From Mycolicibacterium arabiense (GTDB lineage: Bacteria > Actinomycetota > Actinomycetes > Mycobacteriales > Mycobacteriaceae): 64,000 nucleotides of DNA. This document shows, piece by piece, positions 1 to 8,509 of the stretch (its first letter is position 1; each line of letters begins with the position of its first letter). The notes under the pieces are model-generated. The model saw only the letters and a program-made list of their open reading frames with translations. It ran no database searches and was not told the DNA's origin. The translations under genes and the position numbers were made by a program. The stretch spans positions 4,402,001-4,466,000 of the forward strand of contig NZ_AP022593.1 of the NCBI RefSeq assembly GCF_010731815.2, read 5' to 3'.

Positions 1-837
1 CAGTTCGACGGGCACCTCGGGCTCCTCGGCGAACACGTCGAGCCCGGCGCCCGCGATGCGTCCCTCGGTCAGCGCGCGCACCAATGCGGGCTCGTCGACG
101 ACGCTGCCGCGCGCGATGTTGATCAGGTAGCCGTCGGGGCCGAGGGCCTCTAGCACGTCGGCGCCGACGAGCTTGGCCGTCCCGCTTCCGCCCGCCGCCG
201 CAATCACCAAGACGTCCACCCGGCGGGCCAGCTCGACGGGTGAGCCGACGTACTCGTACGGGGAGTCGTCGACGACGTGGCGGTTGTGGTAGGAGATCGT
301 GCAGCCAAAGGCGTTGAGCCGCTTGGCGATCGCGCTGCCGATGCGGCCGAGGCCGATGATGCCGACCTTCCTGTTGCTCACCTGACGGGTCAGCGGGTAG
401 TTGCCGTCGACCGGCCAGTGCCCCGCGCGCAGGTAGCGGTCGGCGGCGCTGAACTGACGCATCGTGTCGATCAGCAGGCCTACCGCGGTGTCCGCCACGC
501 AGTCGGTCAGGACGTCGGGGGTGTTGGAGACTCCGACGCCGCGCTCGCGTGCCGCGTCGACGTCTGTGGTGTCGTACCCGACGCCGAAGTTCACCACCGC
601 GCCGAGGTTGGGCAGCGCAGCCATCAGCTCTGCGTCGACACCGGTGCGGCCGGAGGTGACGACTGCGCCGACGTCCGCGCCGAACCGGTCGAGGAACTCC
701 GTCCGCGCCTGCTGATCGTCGGGTAGTTCCAGGGCGTCGTAGGTGCTGCGCAGGGTCTCCGACAGGGATGGCTTGAGCGGCCCCACCTGCAGCACGCGGC
801 GTGGCGTGCGGTCGCCTGGAACGGGGGTCGTGGGCAC
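1..837 (-). CDS. D-isomer 2-hydroxyacid dehydrogenase (3' end beyond the window)
   Basis: NAD(P)-dependent oxidoreductase expected to interconvert 2-keto acids and D-2-hydroxy acids, of the glyoxylate/hydroxypyruvate reductase type. The reverse-strand translation shows the Rossmann motif VGIIGLGRIG, the catalytic Arg in NIARGSVVD and the LDVFAEEP segment with the catalytic Glu. The His-containing end lies beyond position 1. The GTG start at 837 is chosen because GAGGAG lies about 8 bases upstream. It is divergent from the ABC transporter operon, and a second dehydrogenase of the same superfamily lies at 9891, so both may serve one organic-acid pathway. The exact substrate cannot be read from the sequence. 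Confidence 0.88.
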   Translation of the reverse strand, partial: MPTTPVPGDRTPRRVLQVGPLKPSLSETLRSTYDALELPDDQQARTEFLDRFGADVGAVVTSGRTGVDAELMAALPNLGAVVNFGVGYDTTDVDAARERGVGVSNTPDVLTDCVADTAVGLLIDTMRQFSAADRYLRAGHWPVDGNYPLTRQVSNRKVGIIGLGRIGSAIAKRLNAFGCTISYHNRHVVDDSPYEYVGSPVELARRVDVLVIAAAGGSGTAKLVGADVLEALGPDGYLINIARGSVVDEPALVRALTEGRIAGAGLDVFAEEPEVPVEL

Positions 838-872
838 GGCTGTCTCCTCGGGTGGCTGGAATGCCTGTACTT

Positions 873-903
873 ACCTTAAGGATGCGCGCGAATACCTGTC
901 CAA
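873..903 (-). promoter_or_regulatory. Candidate promoter of the first 2-hydroxyacid dehydrogenase
   Basis: On the minus strand TTGGAC (plus-strand 898-903) and TAAGGT (873-878) are separated by 19 bases. The -10 overlaps the perfect palindrome CCTTAAGG (874-881), which recurs upstream of gudD at 8462-8469. Inferred from motifs only. Confidence 0.4.
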
Positions 904-1077
904 CTCGGAATTAGCATGACTTGATACCGAAGGGGCATAACTGCGGGAATCGGGGCCGCTGCCGGGTATCAACAACCCGTCTGCGGATGCATCGACCCAG
1001 CTCAAGCCATGTTTTTAGCCATGATCACGACAGCCGATCATGCCCAAGAATGGCCGTCGGAGCCCCTCCGAGGTGGG

Positions 1078-1107
1078 TTGACGCTGTTCCTCGGCCACTC
1101 ATACGGT
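1078..1107 (+). promoter_or_regulatory. Candidate SigA-type promoter of the ABC transporter operon
   Basis: TTGACG at 1078-1083 and TACGGT at 1102-1107 with an 18-base spacer, about 60 bases before the substrate-binding protein start. A second TANNNT hexamer (TACCGT) lies at 1113-1118. Inferred from consensus. Confidence 0.5.
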
Positions 1108-1169
1108 GTGTCTACCGTCACAGACCTCATCCACATACGTGGACGTCACAGCCCGACATGGAGGAAAAC

Positions 1170-2774
1170 ATGGCCGCATCTTCGATGCCTGCGCCACATC
1201 GGCGGACCCGCCGCGCAGGAGTCACCGCACTCGCGGTGGCCGGCGCCTGCCTCGTCGCCAGTGGGTGCACGGTCGCGAACTCCGGATCCGGCGGCTTCGA
1301 CACCAACACGTTGCGCATCGTCCTGTCCCAGGAACCGCCGACGCTGGAACCCTGCGAGAGCTCGCTGACCTCCACCGGCATCGTGGTCCGGTCGAACATC
1401 ACCGAGCCCCTCATCGAGCGCAACCCCACCAGTGGCGACCTGGAGCCCCTGCTCTCGACCGGATGGCGTCAGACCTCGCCGACGGAGTGGACGTTCGACG
1501 TCCGCAGCGGCGTCACCTTCTCCGACGGCAAGCCGTTCAGCGCCAAGGACGCCGCCTACTCGATCGATCGCGCCGTCAACTCCGACTTGGGTTGCAACGT
1601 CGATGGATACGTCTTCGGCGACGAGAAGCTGAAGATCGCCACCCCCGACGACGCGACGCTGACCGTCGCCACCGAGCAGCCCGATCCGATTCTCCCGCTG
1701 CGCATCTCGTTCGTCGAGATGGTGCCCGTCGGCACCAGCATGACCGAGAAGGTGCGCGAGCCGATCGGCACCGGGCCGTACGCGATCGCGGACTGGGAGT
1801 ACGGGCAGAAGCTGATCCTGGCCCGCAACGACGCCTACTGGGGTCCAAAGCCGGCGTTCCCCCGCGCCGAATACCAGTGGCGCAGTGAGGGCAGCGTACG
1901 CGCGGCCATGATCACCAATGACGAGGCCGACATCGCCACCTCGCTCGGCCCGGAGGACGGCGCGGGCGACCGCGGCGTCCCGTTCCAGAACAACGAGACC
2001 ACCGCGCTTCGCATGCAGGCCACCGAGGCCCCGCTCGACGACATGCGGGTTCGCCAGGCCATCAACTACGCGGTGAACCGCACCGGCATCGTGAAGGCGC
2101 TGTTCCGCGGCCTCGGCGATCCTGCCTCACAACTGATTCCGTCCGGCGTCGTCGGATACAACGACCAACTGCAGCTGTGGCCGCACGACGCGGACAAGGC
2201 CAAGGAACTCGTCGCCGACGCGAAGGCCGACGGCGTGCCCGTCGACCGTCAGATCCGCCTCATCGCCCGCACCGCGCAGTTCCCGAAGATCGCCGAGACC
2301 GTCGAGGTGCTGCAGAGCGAGTTCACCGACATCGGGCTCAACGTCAAGATCGAGATGATGGACACCGCCAGCCAGCTGCAGTACCAGCTGCGGCCGTTCC
2401 CTGCGAACACCGGCCCGTACCTCCTGATGATCATGCACGGCAACCAGGCCGGCGACGCCGCCTTCACGATGGACCAGTACATGCTCAGCGATGGGCCGCA
2501 GAGTGCCTACGGCACAACGGAGTTCGACGCCAAGATTCGCGCCGCGGAAGCCCTCACCGGCCAGGCCCGCCAAGACGCCTTCGCGAAGCTGTTCGCCGAG
2601 GAACCCCAGGAGATCATGCAGATGGCCTACATCGCCCACATGAAGGGCATCCTCGGCAAGTCCCCGCGCGTCGACTACACCCCGAACTCCGCCACCGGTG
2701 ACGAGATGCGGCTGTCCGAGATGACCGTGTCCGCCGATGGCACCGGCGACCCGGTCGATCCCGCTGTCTCCTGA
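1170..2774 (+). CDS. Peptide-type ABC transporter substrate-binding lipoprotein (SBP_bac_5 family)
   Basis: Extracytoplasmic solute receptor of a Dpp/Opp-type importer, 534 residues, normal for the family. The ATG at 1170 is chosen because GGAGG (1160-1164) lies 5 bases upstream. It yields a basic N-terminus, a hydrophobic stretch and the lipobox VASGC with Cys33 as the lipidated residue. The mature part shows the family layout, including TLEP, an SDGKPFSAKDAAYSI segment and a GTGPY segment. First gene of an operon with two permeases and two ATPases. Family members bind peptides, but also opines, sugars or metal complexes. The nearby glucarate dehydratase suggests an acidic ligand, which is inference only. 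Confidence 0.93.
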   Translation: MAASSMPAPHRRTRRAGVTALAVAGACLVASGCTVANSGSGGFDTNTLRIVLSQEPPTLEPCESSLTSTGIVVRSNITEPLIERNPTSGDLEPLLSTGWRQTSPTEWTFDVRSGVTFSDGKPFSAKDAAYSIDRAVNSDLGCNVDGYVFGDEKLKIATPDDATLTVATEQPDPILPLRISFVEMVPVGTSMTEKVREPIGTGPYAIADWEYGQKLILARNDAYWGPKPAFPRAEYQWRSEGSVRAAMITNDEADIATSLGPEDGAGDRGVPFQNNETTALRMQATEAPLDDMRVRQAINYAVNRTGIVKALFRGLGDPASQLIPSGVVGYNDQLQLWPHDADKAKELVADAKADGVPVDRQIRLIARTAQFPKIAETVEVLQSEFTDIGLNVKIEMMDTASQLQYQLRPFPANTGPYLLMIMHGNQAGDAAFTMDQYMLSDGPQSAYGTTEFDAKIRAAEALTGQARQDAFAKLFAEEPQEIMQMAYIAHMKGILGKSPRVDYTPNSATGDEMRLSEMTVSADGTGDPVDPAVS

Positions 2775-2812
2775 GCCACTGCCGACCAACTCCACGACCA
2801 GGAGATCAGCCC

Positions 2813-3742
2813 ATGTTCTCGTTCGTCCGGCGCCGGATGTACACCAGCGCACTGCCCCTCATCATCGTGTTGCTCGGCGTGTTCCTGCTCGCCCGCCTCA
2901 CCGGTGACCCGACCAACCTCTACCTGCCCGAGTCGGCCACCGCCGATCAGCGTGCCGAGTTCGCCGCCAAGAACGGCTTCGACCAGCCGATGCTGACCCA
3001 GCTGGTCGACTACTTCAAGGGCGTCCTGCACCTCGACTTCGGCACGTCGCTGCGCACCGGGGAGTCGGCGTCGTCGATGGCGTTCCGCGCCTTCCCGGCC
3101 ACCCTGCAACTCGCGTTCGCGACGATGCTGCTCGCGATCGTCGGTGCCGTGATCATCGGCTGTTGGGCCGCCTACCGACCCAACTCGCTGGCCGACCGCT
3201 TCTCCAGCCTGCTGTCGATGACGGCGGCGAGCATCCCGGACTTCTGGTTCGCCATCACCGGCGTCTGGCTCTTCGCGGTGCTCATGGGCTGGCTGCCCAC
3301 CTCCGGCACCGACGCGGGCGTGCTGTCGTGGATCCTGCCGATCGCCACGCTGATGATCCGACCGCTCGGCGTCCTCACGCAGGTGGTCAGGGGCGCGATG
3401 GTATCGGCACTGTCGGCGCCCTACGTACGGCTCGCCCGGAGCAAGGGCGCCAGCGACTTCCGCGTCGTCACCCACCACGCGCTGCGCAACGCCGCAGCCC
3501 CCGCGCTCACCGTCGCAGGCGATCTCGCCGTCGGCCTCATCAACGGCGCGGTGGTGGTCGAGGCGATCTTCGGCTGGCCCGGTATCGGCAAGCTCATGAT
3601 CGACGCAATCCTGCAGCGCGACTTCGCGGTGCTCCAAGCCGCGGTCCTGCTGACCGCGGTGAGCATCTTCGTCCTCAACATCGCCATCGACGCCTGCTAC
3701 GCGCTGCTCGACGCACGCGTGCGGGAACCGGCCAAGGTCTAA
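2813..3742 (+). CDS. ABC transporter permease, DppB type
   Basis: Inner-membrane permease of the peptide/nickel importer family, 309 residues. It has an N-terminal membrane segment followed by an external loop and five further hydrophobic segments. The EAA-type cytoplasmic loop that docks onto the ATPase lies near residues 200-230 (YVRLARSKGAS), and the closing FGWPGIGKL motif is typical of DppB. It follows the binding protein by 38 bases, with GGAGA upstream of the ATG. Pairs with the next gene to form the translocation pore. Confidence 0.93.
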   Translation: MFSFVRRRMYTSALPLIIVLLGVFLLARLTGDPTNLYLPESATADQRAEFAAKNGFDQPMLTQLVDYFKGVLHLDFGTSLRTGESASSMAFRAFPATLQLAFATMLLAIVGAVIIGCWAAYRPNSLADRFSSLLSMTAASIPDFWFAITGVWLFAVLMGWLPTSGTDAGVLSWILPIATLMIRPLGVLTQVVRGAMVSALSAPYVRLARSKGASDFRVVTHHALRNAAAPALTVAGDLAVGLINGAVVVEAIFGWPGIGKLMIDAILQRDFAVLQAAVLLTAVSIFVLNIAIDACYALLDARVREPAKV

Positions 3743-3754
3743 GGGAGCAGCGCC

Positions 3755-4741
3755 ATGAGCACTCAACTCGATCTCGTACCAGTCAAGCCCACCACCGCGA
3801 TCGTCGGCGAATCCGGAGCCAAGCGACGGAAGTCGGGCTCGAGCTGGTACCGCCTGCTGGTCAACGACCGGGTCGCCGCGGCCGCCGCCGTGGTGCTCGG
3901 GCTGGTGTTCTTGACCGCGATCTTCGGCCCGATGCTGATGGGCGGGCTCGCCACCGACATCGACCTGGACAACTCCAATCAGGCGCCGTTCACGCTCGCC
4001 AACGGCTGGGCGAACATCCTCGGCACCGACCCGCTGGGGCGCAGCATGCTCGCCCGGCTCGTCGTCGCCTGTCGGACCACGCTCTCGGTCGCGATTCCCG
4101 CTGTGGTGATCTCCGCGATCGTGGGCTCGATCGTCGGGATGTGGGCCGGCTTCTACCGCGGTTGGCGCGAGACGGTCGCCATGCGGATCGCAGACGTCAT
4201 CATGAGCTTCCCGTCACTGCTGCTGGCCGTGGTGGTGCTGTACGTCTTCTCGCCGAGTGCCGCCAACATCGTTGCGGTCCTGGCGATCACGCGCATCCCG
4301 GTCTACCTGCGCACCGCCCGCGCCGAGTCGGCCGAGCTGTCGAGCCGCGTGTTCGTCGACGCCGCCCGCACGTTCGGGGCCAGCGGACGCTCGATCATCA
4401 CGCGCCACGTCGTGCCGATCGTGCTGCCGACGCTGCTCACCGTGGCGACGCTGGACTTCTGCTACGTCATGCTCGCCGAGTCCTCGCTGAGCTTTCTCGG
4501 CATCGGCATCCAGCCGCCCGACGTCAGCTGGGGCCTGATGGTCGCCCAGGGCCGCACCTACCTGCACACCGCCTGGTGGCTGTCGTTCTTCCCGGGTCTG
4601 GCCATCGTCATCACCACGGTGTCGGCGACCATCCTCGCCGCCTGGGCGCGGATCGCGACCGACCCGGGTCAGCGGTGGCGCCTGACCGTCCCGCAGAAAC
4701 GCCTGTCCCGCTTCGCCAAGACCGGAAAGCGCCTGTCGTGA
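3755..4741 (+). CDS. ABC transporter permease, DppC type
   Basis: Second permease of the importer, 328 residues. A charged N-terminus precedes the first membrane segment (about residues 40-65), followed by the OppC-type external loop containing GTDPLGRSMLARL. The EAA-type loop is around VFVDAARTFGAS, and the C-terminal SSLSFLGIGIQPPDVSWG motif is diagnostic for the DppC/OppC family. It starts 12 bases after dppB with AGGGAGCAG in front. The C-terminus is basic and cytoplasmic. Confidence 0.93.
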   Translation: MSTQLDLVPVKPTTAIVGESGAKRRKSGSSWYRLLVNDRVAAAAAVVLGLVFLTAIFGPMLMGGLATDIDLDNSNQAPFTLANGWANILGTDPLGRSMLARLVVACRTTLSVAIPAVVISAIVGSIVGMWAGFYRGWRETVAMRIADVIMSFPSLLLAVVVLYVFSPSAANIVAVLAITRIPVYLRTARAESAELSSRVFVDAARTFGASGRSIITRHVVPIVLPTLLTVATLDFCYVMLAESSLSFLGIGIQPPDVSWGLMVAQGRTYLHTAWWLSFFPGLAIVITTVSATILAAWARIATDPGQRWRLTVPQKRLSRFAKTGKRLS

Positions 4742-4764
4742 AAGCGCCTCTCGAAGGGAATGTC

Positions 4765-5799
4765 ATGACCGCCCAGGTAGCCGAGCACCCGCCCGCCGAC
4801 CACACCGAAGCAGACCCCGCGCTGCGGGTCGACGGCCTCACGGTCGACATCCGCACCATCGCGGGCAGCGTGCGCGCCGTCGACCACGTGTCGTTCTCGG
4901 CGCACCGCGGCGAAACGCTGGCCCTGCTCGGGGAATCCGGCTGCGGCAAGTCGATGACCGCGACCGCCCTCGTCGGGCTGCTCGAACCCGTCGCCGAGGT
5001 GACCGACGGCTCCGCCGAACTCGCAGGCCGCAACGGCACCGCCGATCTGCTGGCCGTCGACCGCAAGACGCGGCGGCAGATGGCGGGCACGGAGCTGGCC
5101 ATCGTCTTCCAGGACGCGCTCACCGCACTCAACCCGCTCTACACCGTCGGCACCCAGCTGGCCGAGCCGTTCCGCATCCACCACGGGATGAATGCGAAGG
5201 ACGCCAAGGGCAAGGCCGTGGAACTCATGACGCGCGTTGGCATCCCGCAGCCGGAGGAGCGTCTCAAGAGCTACCCGCACCAGTTCTCCGGCGGCATGCG
5301 GCAGCGCCTGCTGATCGCCATGGCGGTCGCGCTGAACCCCCGCGTCCTGATCGCCGACGAACCGACCACCGCCCTCGACGTCACCGTGCAGGCCCAGATC
5401 ATGGCACTGCTGAAGAGCCTGCGCTCTGAATACGACATGGCCGTCGTACTCATCACCCACGACCTTGCGCTGGTGGCCGAGGAAGCCGATCGCGTCGCGG
5501 TGATGTACGCAGGCAACGTCATCGAGACCGGACGGGTCGCCGAGGTGTTCGCCGAACCAAAGCACCCGTACACCAAGGGCCTGCTGAACTCCGTGCCCAT
5601 CAACGCCGAGCGGGGCGCGCACCTCAAGTCGATCGGCGGGTCGCCGCCGGACCTGAACTCCATCCCGAAGGGGTGCGTGTACCAGGAGCGGTGCCCGCTC
5701 GCCGCCGAGATCTGCCGCACCACGCGGCCCGCACTGGCGCCCGTCGGCGCCGGACGGCGGTCGGCGTGCCACTTCCCCGAGGAGGTCACCAATGTCTGA
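4765..5799 (+). CDS. ABC transporter ATP-binding protein, DppD type
   Basis: Cytoplasmic ATPase powering the importer, 344 residues. Walker A is GESGCGKS (about 56-63), the Q-loop is in IVFQDALTALNP, the signature is FSGGMRQR, Walker B is VLIADEP and the switch is ITHD. The C-terminal Oligo_HPY extension carries a CVYQERCPLAAEIC cysteine cluster as in DppD/OppD. The ATG at 4765 is preceded by GAAGGGA. The reading frame stays open far upstream across the permease genes, but that part is out-of-frame translation. Its last 8 bases overlap the next ATPase, indicating translational coupling. Confidence 0.92.
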   Translation: MTAQVAEHPPADHTEADPALRVDGLTVDIRTIAGSVRAVDHVSFSAHRGETLALLGESGCGKSMTATALVGLLEPVAEVTDGSAELAGRNGTADLLAVDRKTRRQMAGTELAIVFQDALTALNPLYTVGTQLAEPFRIHHGMNAKDAKGKAVELMTRVGIPQPEERLKSYPHQFSGGMRQRLLIAMAVALNPRVLIADEPTTALDVTVQAQIMALLKSLRSEYDMAVVLITHDLALVAEEADRVAVMYAGNVIETGRVAEVFAEPKHPYTKGLLNSVPINAERGAHLKSIGGSPPDLNSIPKGCVYQERCPLAAEICRTTRPALAPVGAGRRSACHFPEEVTNV

Positions 5800-6799
5800 T
5801 CAACTGCTCACCGTCCGCGACCTGACCAAGTCGTTCCGCGTGCCCGGCGGCCGCAAGGGCCACGACAGGCTGTGCGCCCTCGACGGCATCGACCTCGACC
5901 TCGCCCGCGGCCAGACGCTCGGCCTGGTCGGCGAATCCGGTTGCGGTAAGTCGACTCTGGCTCGCACGCTGATGATGCTCGAACGCCCGGACTCGGGCAC
6001 GGTCACCTTCGACGGCATCGACCCGTTCGCGCTCAAGGGCAAGGAGCTGCTCGAGTTCCGTCGCCGCGTGCAGATGGTCTTCCAGGATCCCTACGCCTCG
6101 CTCAACGCGCGCATGTCGGCAGGCGACATCATCGCCGAGCCGTGGCGAACCCACCGCGGACTGCACCCGTCGCGCAAGGACCGCGACACCAGGGTGCGCG
6201 AACTGCTCGACCTCGTCGGGCTCGGCGCCAAGGCGATGGAAAAGTTCCCGCAGGAGTTCTCGGGCGGGCAGCGTCAGCGGATCGGCATCGCTCGGGCGCT
6301 CGCGCTCGACCCGGACGTGATCATCTGCGACGAGCCCGTGTCGGCGCTGGACCTGTCGGTGCAGGCGCAGGTGCTCAACCTCCTCAACGACCTGCAGCAG
6401 CAGCTGGGGATCTCGTACGTGTTCATCTCCCACGACCTGTCGGTTGTTCGGCACGTCGCCGACCGGGTGGCGGTCATGTACCTCGGGCGCATCGTCGAGT
6501 CCGGACCCACCGACGCCGTCTTCGACCAGCCCAGCCACCCCTACACCGGGGCACTGATGTCGGCGGCGCCCAAGCTCGACGCCGTGGACCGCGCCGACCG
6601 GATCCTGCTCAAGGGCGAGGTGCCCTCACCGCTCAACCCGCCCTCGGGATGCCGGTTCCGCACCCGCTGCTGGAAGGCGACCGACGTGTGCGCCGAGGAA
6701 CTGCCGCCGCTGGCAACCGATTCCGCGGTGCCGGGCCACGCCGCGGAATGCCACCACCCGCTGACCGAGGACCGTGCGGCCCTGTCGCAGAGCGCGTGA
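5792..6799 (+). CDS. ABC transporter ATP-binding protein, DppF type
   Basis: Second ATPase of the importer, 335 residues, presumably forming a heterodimer with the preceding protein. Walker A GESGCGKST (about 48-56), Q-loop MVFQDPYASLN, signature FSGGQRQR, Walker B VIICDEP, switch ISHD, then an Oligo_HPY tail with FRTRCWKATDVC. GGAGG lies just upstream of the ATG inside the preceding gene. Last gene of the five-gene transporter operon. The next gene begins 22 bases downstream and may be cotranscribed. Confidence 0.92.
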   Translation: MSDQLLTVRDLTKSFRVPGGRKGHDRLCALDGIDLDLARGQTLGLVGESGCGKSTLARTLMMLERPDSGTVTFDGIDPFALKGKELLEFRRRVQMVFQDPYASLNARMSAGDIIAEPWRTHRGLHPSRKDRDTRVRELLDLVGLGAKAMEKFPQEFSGGQRQRIGIARALALDPDVIICDEPVSALDLSVQAQVLNLLNDLQQQLGISYVFISHDLSVVRHVADRVAVMYLGRIVESGPTDAVFDQPSHPYTGALMSAAPKLDAVDRADRILLKGEVPSPLNPPSGCRFRTRCWKATDVCAEELPPLATDSAVPGHAAECHHPLTEDRAALSQSA

Positions 6800-6821
6800 G
6801 CCGGTTCGGTGACGACGACCG

Positions 6822-7544
6822 GTGAGCGTCACGGCGTACTCCGTCATCGCGGTCGCGATCCTGTTCGCGTCGTGCCTGCAGGCGTCGATCGGCTTCGGCA
6901 TGGGCATGTTGGCGGCGCCGGTGGTGGCGTTGGTCGATCCCAGCCTGATCCCCGGCACGCTGATCATGCTTGCCTCGCTCGTCACGCTGATGGTGGTGAT
7001 CCGCGAACGCACCGCGATCGACGTGCGGGGCACCGGCTGGGCGCTGGTCGGGCGGGTCCCGGGGACCGTCGCCGGGGCGCTGCTGCTGGCCGCGATGCCC
7101 GAACGCGCTCTGGCGCTGGCGATCGCAGGCGTCGTGCTGGCGGGCGTGCTGGTGACCAGCTTCGGCTGGTCGCCGACCCCGCGGCGACGCAACCTGGTGC
7201 TCGCCGGCGCGACGTCCGGTGTCCTCGGAACCGCGACGTCGATCGGTGGACCGCCGATGGCGCTGGTGTGGCAGCGCAGTACGGGCGCGGAGTTGCGCGG
7301 CACGATGAGCGGCTTCTTCCTCATCGGGTCGGTGCTGTCCATCGGCATGCTCAGCCTCACCGGCTCGATCGACGGGGACACGTGGCGCTGGTTCGCGTTC
7401 CTGATCCCGGCCACCGTGGTCGGCTACGCGCTGTCGCGGTGGGCGAACCGGCTGCTCAACCCGCAGCGGCAACGCTGGACGGCGATCGTGGTGTCCGCGG
7501 CCGGCGCGGGCGTGCTCGTCGTCCAGCAGGTGGGTGCGCTGTGA
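6822..7544 (+). CDS. TauE/SafE (TSUP) family membrane permease
   Basis: Integral membrane protein of 240 residues with about seven to eight hydrophobic segments and the family GFGMGMLAAPVVAL motif near the N-terminus and a GTATSIGGPPMAL motif in the middle. The two motifs represent the internal duplication of the TSUP fold. Members export or import sulfite, sulfoacetate or other small organic anions. Its place between a solute importer and an IclR regulator fits anion handling in the same pathway. The GTG at 6822 has GGTGACGACGACC in front, and no strong ribosome binding site is visible. Confidence 0.85.
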   Translation: MSVTAYSVIAVAILFASCLQASIGFGMGMLAAPVVALVDPSLIPGTLIMLASLVTLMVVIRERTAIDVRGTGWALVGRVPGTVAGALLLAAMPERALALAIAGVVLAGVLVTSFGWSPTPRRRNLVLAGATSGVLGTATSIGGPPMALVWQRSTGAELRGTMSGFFLIGSVLSIGMLSLTGSIDGDTWRWFAFLIPATVVGYALSRWANRLLNPQRQRWTAIVVSAAGAGVLVVQQVGAL

Positions 7545-7568
7545 GGCCCCGCGGCGCCGGTCACCGGG

Positions 7569-7584
7569 TTACCGTACGGGGGTG
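7569..7584 (+). promoter_or_regulatory. -10 hexamer of a likely leaderless iclR-type transcript
   Basis: TACCGT at 7569-7574 is followed by 7 bases and GTG at 7582. This TANNNT-N7-GTG layout is typical of leaderless mycobacterial transcripts and decides the chosen start of the regulator. Confidence 0.4.
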
Positions 7585-8424
7585 GCAGCGGTGACGTCGG
7601 GCACGCCGGAACCCGTCGACGGCGTTGTGCGGAAGATGAATTCGTCGCGGTCGGGCGTGAAGTCGGCCGCACGGACCGTGGAACTCCTCGAGTACCTGGC
7701 GGCACGGCAAGACCGGCCTGCGCGGATCCGCGAGATCAGCGAGGCGCTCGACATGCCGCGCAGCAGCGCCCACGCCCTGCTCCGCACGTTGATGACCCAG
7801 GGGTGGGTGCGGGCCGACGACGCCGGAACGCAGTACGGCATCGGCATCCGCGCACTGCTCGTCGGCACCAGCTATCTCGACAGCGACCCGTACCTGCCGA
7901 TGATCACCCCGTTCGTCGATGAACTGCGCCAGGACCTCGACGAGACCTTCCACGTGGGGCGGCTCGACCTCACCGACGTCGTATACCTCGCCACCCGCGA
8001 ATCCCGGCAGTATCAGCGCGGTGCGAGCCGGGTGGGCAGGCGTCTGCCCGCCTACGCCACGGCGCTCGGCAAGGCGCTGCTGGCCGACCGGATCGGCGAC
8101 GAACGCGACCGGCACGTTCCCGAGGTCCTCCAAGCCCTGACGCCCAAGACCATCACCGATCGCGCCGGGCTGGACGCCGCCCTGGAGACGGCGCTGGTCC
8201 GTGGCTACGCAACCGACGACGAGGAGAACACCCCCGCGGTGCGCTGCTTCGCCGTCGCACTGCGGTACACCCGGCCCGCGCAGGACGCGATCAGCGCATC
8301 GGTGCCGATCGCGCGCCTGACACCCGCCCGTGAACGCGAGATCGTCGAAGCGCTGTGCGCCATGGGGGACAAGGTGACTCGCGTCCTCCGCCCGGTCGCC
8401 AACGGGGACAAGTGGTTCGCGTGA
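7582..8424 (+). CDS. IclR family transcriptional regulator
   Basis: 280 residues from the chosen GTG. An N-terminal winged helix-turn-helix (about residues 20-80, with AARTVELLEYLAA and IREISEALDMPRSSAHALLRTL) is followed by the IclR effector-binding domain, which shows YLATRESRQYQRGASRVGRRLPAYATALGKALLA, with the family P-x-x-x-TALGKALLA element. IclR proteins commonly control aromatic or organic-acid catabolism from nearby operators, so the adjacent gudD cluster is the likely target. Alternative starts are GTG 7534, overlapping tauE, and ATG 7636. Confidence 0.9.
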   Translation: MAAVTSGTPEPVDGVVRKMNSSRSGVKSAARTVELLEYLAARQDRPARIREISEALDMPRSSAHALLRTLMTQGWVRADDAGTQYGIGIRALLVGTSYLDSDPYLPMITPFVDELRQDLDETFHVGRLDLTDVVYLATRESRQYQRGASRVGRRLPAYATALGKALLADRIGDERDRHVPEVLQALTPKTITDRAGLDAALETALVRGYATDDEENTPAVRCFAVALRYTRPAQDAISASVPIARLTPAREREIVEALCAMGDKVTRVLRPVANGDKWFA

Positions 8425-8461
8425 CGACTTCTGCTCGATGCGCCTGCGGCATCAATCAATG

Positions 8462-8503
8462 CCTTAAGGGTGTTGGACGTGCATCGACCGCGCTTCGTAG
8501 GCT
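8462..8503 (+). promoter_or_regulatory. gudD promoter with CCTTAAGG palindrome
   Basis: TTGGAC at 8473-8478 and TAGGCT at 8498-8503 are separated by 19 bases. The -10 ends 6 bases before the ATG at 8510, so the transcript is probably leaderless. The 8-base palindrome CCTTAAGG (8462-8469) lies just upstream of the -35 and matches the one at 874-881. It is a candidate operator half for the adjacent IclR protein. Confidence 0.45.
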
Positions 8504-8509
8504 GAGGTA

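Larger units (their letters stand above)
838..1169. other. Divergent intergenic region between the dehydrogenase and the ABC operon
   Basis: 332 bases with no convincing gene. It carries the minus-strand promoter at 873-903 and a plus-strand promoter at 1078-1107. A longer reading frame open from 921 runs into the binding protein, but its first 83 codons give no signal peptide and lack a ribosome binding site, so this stretch is treated as non-coding. Confidence 0.6.

Noticed and set aside
921-1169. Upstream extension of the binding-protein frame
   Set aside because: No signal peptide at its start and no ribosome binding site; ATG 1170 has both.
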